15,450 bases of DNA from Candidatus Elusimicrobium euhamitermitis (GTDB lineage Bacteria > Elusimicrobiota > Elusimicrobia > Elusimicrobiales > Elusimicrobiaceae), in contig JAIRUU010000081.1 of NCBI GenBank assembly GCA_031254225.1, forward strand, positions 1-15,450, written 5' to 3'. Made by a program: the position numbers and the translations under genes. Positions 1-7,826 of the stretch are shown one piece after another. Each line of letters opens with the position of its first letter. Within the stretch, counting starts at the first letter, position 1. The notes below the pieces were generated by a model that saw nothing but the letters and a program-made list of their open reading frames with translations, was not told where the DNA came from and ran no database searches.

Positions 1-1
1 T

Positions 2-141
2 GAAAAATTTCTTCGGTATTTGGGTAAATTTCAATTTTTTTCGGGCTAACGTACCGTTTCGTCGCTTGCGCTCCTCAACTTCTCAGTACGACGCGCCCGA
101 AAGAAAATTGAAATTTCCCTCAAATCCCTGTGAAATTTTTC
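2..141. repeat. Imperfect palindromic element A (about 140 bp)
   Basis: Two arms, roughly 2-46 and 95-141, are near-perfect reverse complements. GAAAAATTTC (2-11) pairs with 132-141, ATTTGGGT (18-25) with CCCTCAAAT (117-125), AAATTTCAATTTT (26-38) with 104-116, and CGGGC (42-46) with GCCCG (95-99). Inside lies a smaller CGTAC (50-54)/GTACG (86-90) pair around a loop containing GTCGCTTGCGC. The element shares its outline with element B at 12334-12440. It lies downstream of the nnrD-ending operon and may extend left of the window. Function is unknown; a REP/MITE-like dispersed palindrome is the simplest reading. Confidence 0.75.
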
Positions 142-487
142 CGACGCAAGACGGGTTACGGCAACTGCCAGACACGGCAACGGCAAAATATCTTTCCCCT
201 CGCCCTTTTTAAGCCCCGCTTGAGGGGCGATAATTAGTAACGATTTGGACAAGTTGTTTTTTGCGGAGCAAAAAGTCCAAATCGCTCAGTGCAAAGCACT
301 GAGAGGGGTTGGGGCCTGCCGCGCCGTAGCGTAGCGAAGGCGGGTGAGGTGCAAGCCCTAAGAGTGAGGATTAAGCGAGAGCCGGAGGATTACTTTCCAC
401 GGCTGGATAACGGCTGAACCATTATTCGCGCGGTTGACCGCGCTCGGCTTCGCTTCCGCTTGCCGTTATAATGACACCGCGGCGATA
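142..487. repeat. Hairpin-rich non-coding stretch downstream of nnrD
   Basis: I see no convincing gene here. Several stem-loops follow one another. GCCCC (213-217) pairs with GGGGC (224-228). CGATTTGGAC (241-250) pairs with GTCCAAATCG (275-284) and encloses TTTTTGC (258-264)/GCAAAAA (268-274). CTCAGTGC (285-292) pairs with GCACTGAG (296-303). ATAACGGC (407-414) pairs with GCCGTTAT (462-469), enclosing GCGCGGT (428-434)/ACCGCGC (437-443). None is followed by a T-tract on the minus strand, so I do not call an intrinsic terminator for the nnrD operon. The stretch may be a composite of dispersed repeats or an uncharacterised structured RNA. Confidence 0.55.
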
Positions 488-1345
488 TTATGTCGGCTTG
501 GCATTGCTTATAATTTTTATCGCGCGTCCTATAAATTTATGCAGGTCTGACGCCAGCACGCTGTAGTCGCTGAATTTTTTTCCGGCTAGTTCGCCGCACA
601 GTCCGTGTATATAAACGCCGCAGGCGGCGGCGCTGAGCGCGTTTTTTTGCTGCGCGCCCGTCTGCGCCCACAGCGCGCTTATGAGGCCGGCCAGCACGTC
701 GCCCGTGCCTGCTTTGGCAAGCGCGCTGCCGCCGGTAGTGTTTTGCAAAAAAGTTTTACCGTCGGTAATAATTGTTCCTTTGCCTTTTAAAACGCAGACG
801 CAGTTATATTTTGCGGCAATATCCGCCGCGGCTTTTTTGCGGTCCCGCGGCGCGGATTTTAAATTAAGCAGCCGCGCGGCTTCCAGCGGGTGCGGCGTGA
901 GAATGACCGGCGTTTTAAATTTAAAATTTTTCCTGGCCGGCGCGTTAAGCGCGTCACCGTCTAAAACAAGCGGTAAATTTATTTTTTGCAAAACCGGCAG
1001 AAATTTTTTTGCTCTTTTAACGCCGAGGCCAGGCCCCGCCAAAACCAAAGTATATTTTGTTTTGGAAATATATTTTTTAATTTGCGCAGTTTCTCTGCCG
1101 GCGTTAAGCGGCAGCGCGACTGCTTCCGGAACGGAAGCGAACAAAACTTCTTTTTCCTCATACGGCACCGCCGCGGCAACATAACCAGCGCCGCCGGAAA
1201 GCGCGGCTTTTGCGGCCAGTACTGCCGCGCCCATCATATTAGCGCTGCCGCACAGAGAAAAAATTTTGCCGAAACTGCCTTTGTTGGAATTTTCCGGCCG
1301 TTTCGGCAAATTATTTTTTACAAATGTTTTATTAATGCGTTTCAT
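488..1345 (-). CDS. nnrD: ADP/ATP-dependent NAD(P)H-hydrate dehydratase (stand-alone NnrD)
   Basis: This is a cytosolic metabolite-repair enzyme that dehydrates the S-form of NAD(P)HX back to NAD(P)H using a nucleoside phosphate. The 285-residue protein has the ribokinase-like carbohydrate-kinase fold. Visible motifs are the glycine-rich N-terminal GSANMMGAAVLAAKAAL with GGAGYV (about 33-56), AGPGLG (103-108), VLDGDALN (127-134), ILTPHP (148-153), and NTTGG...GTGDVLAG (about 202-220) with the expected catalytic Asp near 216. In many bacteria NnrD is fused to the NnrE epimerase; no epimerase domain is present here, so the epimerase must be elsewhere or absent. The ATG overlaps the glmS stop as TAATG, and GGTGG lies just upstream as a ribosome site. 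It is the last gene of the hpt-to-nnrD run. The acpS gene often found near pdxJ/nnr is not in this window. Confidence 0.92.
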   Translation of the reverse strand: MKRINKTFVKNNLPKRPENSNKGSFGKIFSLCGSANMMGAAVLAAKAALSGGAGYVAAAVPYEEKEVLFASVPEAVALPLNAGRETAQIKKYISKTKYTLVLAGPGLGVKRAKKFLPVLQKINLPLVLDGDALNAPARKNFKFKTPVILTPHPLEAARLLNLKSAPRDRKKAAADIAAKYNCVCVLKGKGTIITDGKTFLQNTTGGSALAKAGTGDVLAGLISALWAQTGAQQKNALSAAACGVYIHGLCGELAGKKFSDYSVLASDLHKFIGRAIKIISNAKPT

Positions 1346-3192
1346 TATTCCACCGTCACGCTTTTTGCAAGATTGCGTGGCTGGTCAATTTCTCTGCCTT
1401 TAAGTTTAGCTATATAATAAGCAAAAAGCTGTACCGCCACCGCGTTTAACACCGGCGTCAGGAACGGCGTGACCGACGGTATGACGAGAATATCAGACGC
1501 CTTGCCTTTTAAAATTTTTGCGCCAGCAGCGTCGGTTACCGCTATGACGCGCGCGCCTCTTGCTTTAGTTTCTTCGCAGGCGGAAAGCATTTTTTCAAAC
1601 AAAGCGTCTTTAGGCATAAGCGCTATGACGGGCACATTTTTATCAATAAGAGCTATGGGCCCGTGCTTAATTTCCCCGCCCGCAAAACCTTCCGCGTGCA
1701 GATAAGAAATTTCTTTAAGTTTTAACGCGCCTTCAAGCGCGGCGGGATAATTTACCCCGCGCGCCAGAAATATAAAAGTTTTACGGCGGTAAAATTTTTT
1801 TGCTGTTTTTTTCACCGCGGGCGCAAGAGACTGGGCGGTTTCTTCAAGCAGACGCGGCAGACTGAAAAATTCTTTGCTCAAAGTTTTAAATTTTTCTTCC
1901 GGCAGACTGCCGTTTTCCCGTCCTAAGAACAGGGCAAAACCGTAAAGCGCGGCAAGCTGGCTCGTATAAGCTTTTGTTGAGGCGACGCTTATTTCCGGCC
2001 CGCATCTTGTGTAAAAAGTATTGTCCGCCAGGCGCGTTAACGTTGACCCGAGGACATTGCAAATCGCCAGAGTTTTGAAACCGAGATTTTTTGCTTTTTT
2101 AAAAGCCGCTATGGTGTCCGCAGTTTCGCCCGACTGGCTGACGGCTATCGCCAGCGTTCCCTCCGCCGGCGGGACGCTGCGGTATTTATATTCGGAAGCG
2201 TAGTCCGCGCTTACCGGCACGTTTGCGTACTGTTCAATAAAATATTTTGCGCTCATGGCCGCGTGATAGGCGGTGCCGCAGGCGAGAATTTGTATATTTT
2301 TAATTTTTCCGGCTTTATTTTTGTCCGCGCCGAAAATTATTTTCATGTCTCCCGCGCAGGAGAGCAGCGTGTCCGCCGCGGCCTGCGGCTGCTCAAAAAT
2401 TTCTTTGAGCATAAAATGTTCGTATCCGCTTTTTTCAGCCTGCGCGTGGCTCCATTTTATGTCTGTAATTGCGGGATTTTTTTCAATGCCGTCCGCGCCG
2501 TAAAATTTTACGCCGTAGGAAGATACCAGCGCAATCTCGTTATCTTCAAGAAAAACGGCTTTTTTGGTATGCTTTAAAAAAGCGGCGGCGTCGGACGCTA
2601 TAAAATTTTCGCCTTTGCCTAACCCTATTGCCAGCGGGCTTTGCTTGCGCGCGCCTATGATTGCATCCGGCGCGCCGCTCCATATAACGCCGACTGCAAA
2701 AGCGCCCGTAATCTGTTTTACGGTTTTTTGCACCGCAACAAGCAGCCGTTTTTCCGCGGCCGCGTTTTTGTTTTCCGTTTTCAGATTTTCTTCAATAAGA
2801 TGGGCAATGACTTCCGTGTCCGTTTCCGAACGGAATACGTGTTTTTTCTTTTTTAATTCTTCTTTTAACGTCAGATAATTTTCAATAATCCCGTTATGCA
2901 CTACCGCAAGTTTGCCAGAGCAGTCCGTATGGGGGTGGGAATTAATTTCGGAAGGCTTGCCGTGCGTGGCCCAGCGCGTATGACCAAGCGCGGCCGTACC
3001 GGTAAAATTTGCTTTTGAGACCAGAGTTTCAAGCGCGCTTACTTTGCCCGCCGCGCGCAGACGCAGGAGACGACCGCCCTGTATCACCGCTATTCCGGCG
3101 GAGTCATAACCGCGGTATTCAAGATTTTTTAAGCCCTGTATAATATACGGCGCCGCGGGTTTTTTGCCTGCGTAGCCTATTATGCCGCACAT
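1345..3192 (-). CDS. glmS: Glutamine--fructose-6-phosphate aminotransferase (isomerizing)
   Basis: GlmS catalyses the first committed step to UDP-GlcNAc: fructose-6-phosphate plus glutamine gives glucosamine-6-phosphate plus glutamate. At 615 residues it is the usual length. The protein starts MCGIIGY, exposing the nucleophilic Cys2 of the class II glutamine amidotransferase domain after Met removal. TRWATHG and NSHPHTD follow in the same domain. Two SIS sugar-isomerase domains come next, seen from CGTAYHAAMSAKYF and SQSGETADT, then GGEIKHGPIALI. The C-terminus PRNLAKSVTVE is the family's conserved sugar-binding tail. It starts 2 bp after the pdxJ stop and overlaps nnrD by 1 bp. No glmS ribozyme can be placed, since the upstream gap is only 2 bp, so control must be at operon level. 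Having glmS directly after glmM and pdxJ groups two of the three UDP-GlcNAc steps in one transcript. Confidence 0.97.
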   Translation of the reverse strand: MCGIIGYAGKKPAAPYIIQGLKNLEYRGYDSAGIAVIQGGRLLRLRAAGKVSALETLVSKANFTGTAALGHTRWATHGKPSEINSHPHTDCSGKLAVVHNGIIENYLTLKEELKKKKHVFRSETDTEVIAHLIEENLKTENKNAAAEKRLLVAVQKTVKQITGAFAVGVIWSGAPDAIIGARKQSPLAIGLGKGENFIASDAAAFLKHTKKAVFLEDNEIALVSSYGVKFYGADGIEKNPAITDIKWSHAQAEKSGYEHFMLKEIFEQPQAAADTLLSCAGDMKIIFGADKNKAGKIKNIQILACGTAYHAAMSAKYFIEQYANVPVSADYASEYKYRSVPPAEGTLAIAVSQSGETADTIAAFKKAKNLGFKTLAICNVLGSTLTRLADNTFYTRCGPEISVASTKAYTSQLAALYGFALFLGRENGSLPEEKFKTLSKEFFSLPRLLEETAQSLAPAVKKTAKKFYRRKTFIFLARGVNYPAALEGALKLKEISYLHAEGFAGGEIKHGPIALIDKNVPVIALMPKDALFEKMLSACEETKARGARVIAVTDAAGAKILKGKASDILVIPSVTPFLTPVLNAVAVQLFAYYIAKLKGREIDQPRNLAKSVTVE

Positions 3193-3194
3193 AT

Positions 3195-3914
3195 TTATTT
3201 TACCGCGTCCGTCATTTCAAGCAGCGCGCCGGCTAGACCTATGAAAACGGATTTTGCTATTATCGCAAAGCCGATGTTAAGACACTCCATGCCGTCTAAA
3301 TTTGCCACCGCGGCGGCATTGGAATAATCCAGCCCGTGGCCGGCGTGCACTTCAAGACCCAGCTCGCGCGCCAAAATTGAACACACCGCCAAATCTTCCA
3401 GAAGCGCGGCAGATTCTTTTTTATTTTTGGCTTCGCTGTACTTCGCGGTGCAGAGTTCCACGATATCCGCGCCGATATTCTTTGCCGCGCGCGCGTCGGC
3501 CGCGGCGGGATTTATAAACAGGCTTACCGCGATATTTGCCTTGCGTAAATTGTTTGTGATTTTTTTAATTCTCGCCGTGTTTGACGCGTTTAAGTTAAGG
3601 CCGCCGCGCGTCGTTCTTTCGCCTTCAAACTCCGGCACAAGGCAGACGGAGGCCGGTTTATATTTGAGCGCAATCCGCTCCATTTCCGCCGTGGCCGCGC
3701 ACTCCAAATGTATGCGGCCCGGGAATAATTTGCAAAGTTTTTCAACGTCCGCGTCTTTTATGTGGCGCCTGTCATGGCGCAAATGTATGACAATGCTTTC
3801 CGCGCCCATGCCCAGCGCGGCGCGGGCCGCGTCTTCTAATTTTGGCTCCGTCCCGCCGCGCGCGTTGCGCAGCGTGGCCACGTGGTCAATATTTAAACCC
3901 AGTTTTACCGTCAT
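3195..3914 (-). CDS. pdxJ: Pyridoxine 5'-phosphate synthase
   Basis: PdxJ condenses 1-deoxy-D-xylulose-5-phosphate with 3-amino-2-oxopropyl phosphate to give pyridoxine 5'-phosphate, in the DXP-dependent vitamin B6 route. The 239-residue TIM barrel shows the family signatures LGLNIDHVATLRNARG (5-20), IVIHLRHDRRHI (41-52), IHLECA (68-73, with the conserved Glu), AVSLFINP and EVHAGHGLDY. The position usually Glu in HLREDRRHI is His here (HLRHDRRHI); this site varies in the family, so it should not abolish function. The start is the ATG that overlaps the glmM stop (ATGA), with GAGGGT a few bases upstream as a good ribosome site. Gene order pdxJ-glmS is less usual than pdxJ-acpS. Confidence 0.96.
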   Translation of the reverse strand: MTVKLGLNIDHVATLRNARGGTEPKLEDAARAALGMGAESIVIHLRHDRRHIKDADVEKLCKLFPGRIHLECAATAEMERIALKYKPASVCLVPEFEGERTTRGGLNLNASNTARIKKITNNLRKANIAVSLFINPAAADARAAKNIGADIVELCTAKYSEAKNKKESAALLEDLAVCSILARELGLEVHAGHGLDYSNAAAVANLDGMECLNIGFAIIAKSVFIGLAGALLEMTDAVK

Positions 3915-5248
3915 TTTACCCTCGCTTTAAAATGTTCTTCCAACTGCTTGGCGGCCGCGTTTACTTTTTTTGCGTCTTCGCCTTCAACTAAAATTCTGAG
4001 TTTTGGTTCCGTGCCGGAATAGCGCACAAAAATGCGGCCCTTGCCTTTAAAATCCGCTTCCAGTTTTTCGGTCAGCGCGGAAAACCCTTCCACCTTTTCA
4101 AGCGGAACTTTTTTGGTTACTTTTACCGCGGTCAGCACAGACGGATATTTATGCCACAAATCATAAAAATAGCTTAGCGGCCGGTTTTGCGTAACTGCCG
4201 TTTTTGCGGTCTGCAAAGCGGCAAGAATGCCGTCTCCCGTCGGGCTAAGGTCATGAAAAATTATGTGGCCCGAAGTTTCGCCGCCTATGGCAAGGCCCTG
4301 TTTGTCCAGCGCGTCGGCCACGTATTTGTCGCCCACGCCGGTCAAATCCGCGCCTATGCCGCTCTCTTTAAGAAAATTAACGGCGCCCAGATTTGCCATA
4401 ACCGTCATGACAACTTTATTTTCTTTAAGCCGGCTGTGTTTTTTGTAACAGAGAGCGTTGGCGCAAATCAGATGGTCGCCGTCCAGCTCGCGCCCTTTTT
4501 CGTCGGACGCTATCACGCGGTCCCCGTCGCCGTCAAAACTGAAACCGAAATCGGCATGTTCTTTTAAGACAAGCTCCCGCATTTTTTCCGTATGCAGCGC
4601 GCCCACGCCGTCGTTTATATTATTTCCGTCAGGCGTATTTGCCATGAGGATAAGTTTAGCGCCCAGCGCCTCAAAAACGCGCGGCGCGACTTTTGACGTT
4701 GCGCCGTTGGCGCAGTCCAAAACTATTTTTTTATTTTTAAGCAGGTTTTGCGGGACGGTGTTAATAAGGAAATTCTGGTAGGCGAGCATAAGCGTTTCAT
4801 CATACTCAAACTCCCCGTTCGCCGCCGGTATTTTTTTTACGCTGTCAAGAATTTTTTCAATTTCTTCTTCGGCTTCTTCGCCCATTTTTCTGCCGTCACG
4901 GCTGAAAAATTTAATGCCGTTAAACTCCGCCGGATTATGGCTTGCGGAAATTACCGCGCCGAAAGCGAAGCCCAGTTTTTTGACGAGAAAAGAAACCGCC
5001 GGCGTGGGCGCGGTGCCAACGCTTACCACGTTAAAACCGGCCGCGTTTATGCCCGCGCTTAAATAGGACATCAGCATTGCGCCGGACGCGCGGGAATCCT
5101 CGGCGAGCAGCACGGTCTTTTTGAGTTTTTCCGGCAAATCTTTTTCCGCATATTTTACGGCGGCATAGCCGAGTTTGCGGACAAAATCTTCAGTCAGCGG
5201 AAATTCGCCCGCGACGGCCCTTATGCCGTCTGTGCCAAAATATTTCAT
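3911..5248 (-). CDS. glmM: Phosphoglucosamine mutase
   Basis: GlmM interconverts glucosamine-6-phosphate and glucosamine-1-phosphate, linking GlmS to GlmU. The 445-residue protein has the alpha-D-phosphohexomutase layout: MKYFGTDGIR at the N-terminus, the phosphoserine loop ISASHNP (about 100-106, catalytic Ser about 103), the metal-binding DGDGDR (about 239-244), the sugar-specificity loop GGETSGH, and the phosphate-binding RYSGTEPKLR near the C-terminus. GlmM enzymes are normally activated by phosphorylation of that serine. The best Shine-Dalgarno, TTTGGAGG, lies 13 bp before the ATG, which is longer than usual, and no alternative start codon is in frame between them. A perfect hairpin lies just upstream, between ftsH and glmM. 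The stop overlaps the pdxJ start. Confidence 0.96.
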   Translation of the reverse strand: MKYFGTDGIRAVAGEFPLTEDFVRKLGYAAVKYAEKDLPEKLKKTVLLAEDSRASGAMLMSYLSAGINAAGFNVVSVGTAPTPAVSFLVKKLGFAFGAVISASHNPAEFNGIKFFSRDGRKMGEEAEEEIEKILDSVKKIPAANGEFEYDETLMLAYQNFLINTVPQNLLKNKKIVLDCANGATSKVAPRVFEALGAKLILMANTPDGNNINDGVGALHTEKMRELVLKEHADFGFSFDGDGDRVIASDEKGRELDGDHLICANALCYKKHSRLKENKVVMTVMANLGAVNFLKESGIGADLTGVGDKYVADALDKQGLAIGGETSGHIIFHDLSPTGDGILAALQTAKTAVTQNRPLSYFYDLWHKYPSVLTAVKVTKKVPLEKVEGFSALTEKLEADFKGKGRIFVRYSGTEPKLRILVEGEDAKKVNAAAKQLEEHFKARVK

Positions 5249-5272
5249 GGTAACGATATGTCCTCCAAATTA

Positions 5273-5301
5273 TTTTCCTCTCCCTTTTAGGGAGAGGAAA
5301 A
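5273..5301. promoter_or_regulatory. Perfect 12-bp hairpin between ftsH and glmM
   Basis: TTTTCCTCTCCC (5273-5284) and GGGAGAGGAAAA (5290-5301) are exact reverse complements around a 5-base loop. On the minus-strand transcript the stem is preceded by a U-run and followed by AAUAAUUU, then the glmM Shine-Dalgarno. The T-rich tail of an intrinsic terminator is therefore missing. It sits in the only sizeable gap of the operon, so an mRNA processing or stabilising element, or a weak attenuator, is plausible. This is inference from position. Confidence 0.5.
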
Positions 5302-5309
5302 AAGGGGAA

Positions 5310-7244
5310 TCAGTTTTCTTGTAAAGTTTTGTCCGTTGGTTTGGGTTTGCCGTCCGCGGGTTCGTCCGCGGGTTTCGTTGCTTTTTCCGCGGCTTCTTTT
5401 TCTTTTAAAGTTTTAAGTTTTTCTTTGTAGGCGGCGGGGTCGGCCATAATTTCGTCAATCTCTTTGCCTTCCACCACTTCAATTTCCAGAAGCCTTTCAA
5501 CCAGCGTGTCAAGCGCAAGGCGGTTTGCAACTATAATGTCTTTTGCTCTTTCATACGCGCCTTTGACAAGGCCGCTCACTTCCGTGTCAATGCTTCTCAA
5601 AAGCTCTTCGGAATATTTATGCCTTGCAAGTTCGCGGCCCAAAAATACTTCGTCCTCGTTGGTCTGCACGGAAATAGGCCCCAGTTTGTCGCTCATGCCA
5701 AGCTCCGCCACCATCTGCCGCGCGTAGGCCGTAGTGCGTGACAGGTCGTCATGCGCGCCCGTCGTGATTTCTTCAAAAACAACCGCTTCCGCCGCGCGGC
5801 CGCCGAGCAGCACGCAAAGCCTGTCAACAAGTTCCGAGCGGGACGTTAAAAATTTATCCTCCAGCGGCAGCTGCATTGTGTAACCCAGCGCGGGCCCGCG
5901 CGGTATGACGGAAACTTTGTGCACAGGATCGCTGTAATCAGTCTTTTTTGCTATTACCGTGTGGCCGGCTTCGTGGTAAGCGATAATTCTTTTTTCTTTG
6001 TCGCTGATGAGCCTGCTGCGGCGCTGCGGGCCGGCAAAAACGCGCTCAACCGCTTCTTCCAAATCATTTTTTGTGACGGCGGGTTTATCGTAACGCGCGG
6101 CCAAAATAGCGGCTTCGTTGACGACGTTTGCAAGGTCCGCGCCTACAAAGCCAGTAGTGCCTTTTGCAATGTCGCCGAGATTTACCGACGGGTCAAGTTT
6201 AACTTTTTTGGCGTGCACTTCCAAAATTTCTTTTCTGCCTTTCATGTCCGGCGCGGGAACGTTTATGTGGCGGTCAAAACGGCCCGGGCGTATGAGCGCG
6301 GGGTCAAGCACGTCAACGCGGTTGGTGGAGGCCATTAAAATAATGCCCTCTTTTGACTCAAAACCGTCAAGTTCTATAAGAAGCTGGTTTAAAGTCTGTT
6401 CCCTTTCGTCATGCCCGCCGCCTATGCCGGCGCCGCGGCGGCGGCCGACGGCGTCAAGCTCGTCAATATAAATAATGGACGGCGCCATTTTTTTGGCTTT
6501 CTCAAATAAATCCCGCACGCGCGCGGCGCCTACGCCGACGAACATTTCCACAAACTCCGACGCTGAAGCCGAGAAAAACGCAGTGCCCGCCTCTCCTGCC
6601 ACGGCTTTTGCCAGCAGAGTTTTGCCCGTGCCGGGCGCGCCGTAAAGCAAAACGCCTTTGGGCAGTTTTCCGCCCAGTTTCTGGAAACGTTTTGGGTTTT
6701 TCAAAAATTTAATGGTGTCTTCAAGTTCTTCTTTAGACTCGTCGCAGCCCGCTACGTCTTTAAAAGTAATACCTTCGTTATTGCCCATTTGCAGTTTGGC
6801 TTTTGTGTTGCCGAAGCTGAGCGGATTGCCTTTGCCGCCGCCCTGCTGCGGCCGTATCAGCAAAAACCACCAGAAAGCGAAGAACAATACTATGAGCCCG
6901 ACGTTGAGCAGCAGGCTTAGCACCCAGCTGTTGTCCGGCATGGCTTTGTATTTGATGCCGGCCCTGGACAGGTCCGCCACCAAATCCTTATCGTCCGTAA
7001 TTCTTACGGTTTCAAATTTTGAGATATTGTTGCCGTCTTTGAGGGAGCCTTCAATAAGCTCTTTGCCTATTACTATATTACTTACCTGGCCGGCGGCTAC
7101 TTTTGTTTTAAAATCGGAATAATCCAGCTTAGCTGTTTTCTGCGACCCGCGCGTCTGGAAAATAAACGCCAGCACCGCAAAAGCCAGCACCCACAAAAGG
7201 ATTTGCCTGGCGGAAATTACTGTAATGTTTGGTCTCTTTTTCAT
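5310..7244 (-). CDS. ftsH: ATP-dependent zinc metalloprotease FtsH
   Basis: FtsH is a membrane-anchored AAA+ protease that degrades misassembled membrane proteins and selected regulators. The 644-residue protein has every expected element: TM1 (about 15-30), a short periplasmic domain, TM2 (about 107-130), Walker A GAPGTGKT (202-209), the pore-loop region FVEMFVG, Walker B IIYIDE (257-262), the second region of homology ending RPGRFDR, the zinc motif HEAGH (424-428), and the downstream acidic ligand region TTGAHDDL (about 494-501). The C-terminal tail of about 30 residues is rich in Lys, Glu and Pro. The ATG overlaps the hpt stop by four bases (ATGA). hpt-ftsH adjacency is widespread in bacteria; the folP gene sometimes found before glmM is absent. 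Essential in many species. Confidence 0.97.
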   Translation of the reverse strand: MKKRPNITVISARQILLWVLAFAVLAFIFQTRGSQKTAKLDYSDFKTKVAAGQVSNIVIGKELIEGSLKDGNNISKFETVRITDDKDLVADLSRAGIKYKAMPDNSWVLSLLLNVGLIVLFFAFWWFLLIRPQQGGGKGNPLSFGNTKAKLQMGNNEGITFKDVAGCDESKEELEDTIKFLKNPKRFQKLGGKLPKGVLLYGAPGTGKTLLAKAVAGEAGTAFFSASASEFVEMFVGVGAARVRDLFEKAKKMAPSIIYIDELDAVGRRRGAGIGGGHDEREQTLNQLLIELDGFESKEGIILMASTNRVDVLDPALIRPGRFDRHINVPAPDMKGRKEILEVHAKKVKLDPSVNLGDIAKGTTGFVGADLANVVNEAAILAARYDKPAVTKNDLEEAVERVFAGPQRRSRLISDKEKRIIAYHEAGHTVIAKKTDYSDPVHKVSVIPRGPALGYTMQLPLEDKFLTSRSELVDRLCVLLGGRAAEAVVFEEITTGAHDDLSRTTAYARQMVAELGMSDKLGPISVQTNEDEVFLGRELARHKYSEELLRSIDTEVSGLVKGAYERAKDIIVANRLALDTLVERLLEIEVVEGKEIDEIMADPAAYKEKLKTLKEKEAAEKATKPADEPADGKPKPTDKTLQEN

Positions 7245-7774
7245 CTGTTCTTATATACCCCTATGTATGGTAAATTTCTGTAAAGTTCGTCGCAGTCAAG
7301 GCCGTAGCCTATTACAAACTCGTTTTCTATTTCAAACCCCGTGTATTTTACGGGCACTTTGGTTTTTCTGTTTGACGGCTTGTCCAGAAGCGTGCAGACT
7401 GCCACGCTGGCCGCGCCGCGGTGCGATAAATTTTTGAGAACGTAATCCAAAGTAAGTCCGGTGTCTACGATATCTTCCACTATAATAACGTGCCTGCCGG
7501 CTATGCTGCCGCGCAGGTCAAGCAAAAAGCGCACTTCGCCGGTGGAACAGGTGCCGTTGTAAGAGCTAAGGCACATAAAGTCCAGCGTGCACGGGATTTT
7601 GACGTTTTTGAGCAGGTCGCCGTAGAATATGATTGCGCCGCGCAGCATGCCCACGATAATAGGGTTTTTGCCCGCGTAGTCTTTGGAAATTTGCGCGCCG
7701 AGTTCTTTTACTCTGGCCGCTATTTTGTCTTCGGGAATTAAAATGCGCTCAACCGCATTTTCTAATTTATTCAT
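7241..7774 (-). CDS. hpt: Hypoxanthine phosphoribosyltransferase
   Basis: Hpt salvages hypoxanthine (and usually guanine) with PRPP to form IMP or GMP in the cytosol. The 177-residue length is typical. The PRPP-binding loop VIIVEDIVDTGLTL (96-109) carries the paired acidic residues. The flexible loop contains SSYNGT (70-75), and the C-terminal part has the family's GFEIENEFVIGYGLD. It is first in the hpt-ftsH-glmM-pdxJ-glmS-nnrD run. No Shine-Dalgarno precedes the ATG, and candidate -10 boxes lie only 4-9 bp upstream of it, so the message may be leaderless. Its substrate PRPP would come from Prs, encoded at the right end of the window. Confidence 0.95.
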   Translation of the reverse strand: MNKLENAVERILIPEDKIAARVKELGAQISKDYAGKNPIIVGMLRGAIIFYGDLLKNVKIPCTLDFMCLSSYNGTCSTGEVRFLLDLRGSIAGRHVIIVEDIVDTGLTLDYVLKNLSHRGAASVAVCTLLDKPSNRKTKVPVKYTGFEIENEFVIGYGLDCDELYRNLPYIGVYKNR

Positions 7775-7783
7775 ATATACTAT

Positions 7784-7812
7784 AGGATACCTTTTTTATA
7801 CATTAACGGCAA
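7784..7812 (-). promoter_or_regulatory. Putative sigma70-type promoter of the hpt operon
   Basis: On the minus strand TTGCCG (7807-7812) is followed after exactly 17 bp by TATCCT (7784-7789). An overlapping alternative -10, TATAGT, lies at 7779-7784. The hpt ATG at 7774 is only 9 bp from the first -10, placing the predicted transcript start within a few bases of the start codon. Each box matches the consensus at four of six positions, so this is moderate evidence. Confidence 0.42.
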
Positions 7813-7826
7813 TTACAAAGACTTAG

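Noticed and set aside
46..252. 68-codon minus-strand open frame starting MSKSLLIIAPQ
   Set aside because: It runs through element A and its loop, has no recognisable motif, and its second half is simply the translated palindrome.
300..430. RNase P RNA, tmRNA or 6S-like RNA
   Set aside because: I looked for the RNase P GAGGAAAGTCC core and tRNA-like ends on both strands and found no convincing match.
4187..4567. 126-codon plus-strand frame inside glmM
   Set aside because: Shadow of a clearly conserved gene on the other strand; no motif of its own.
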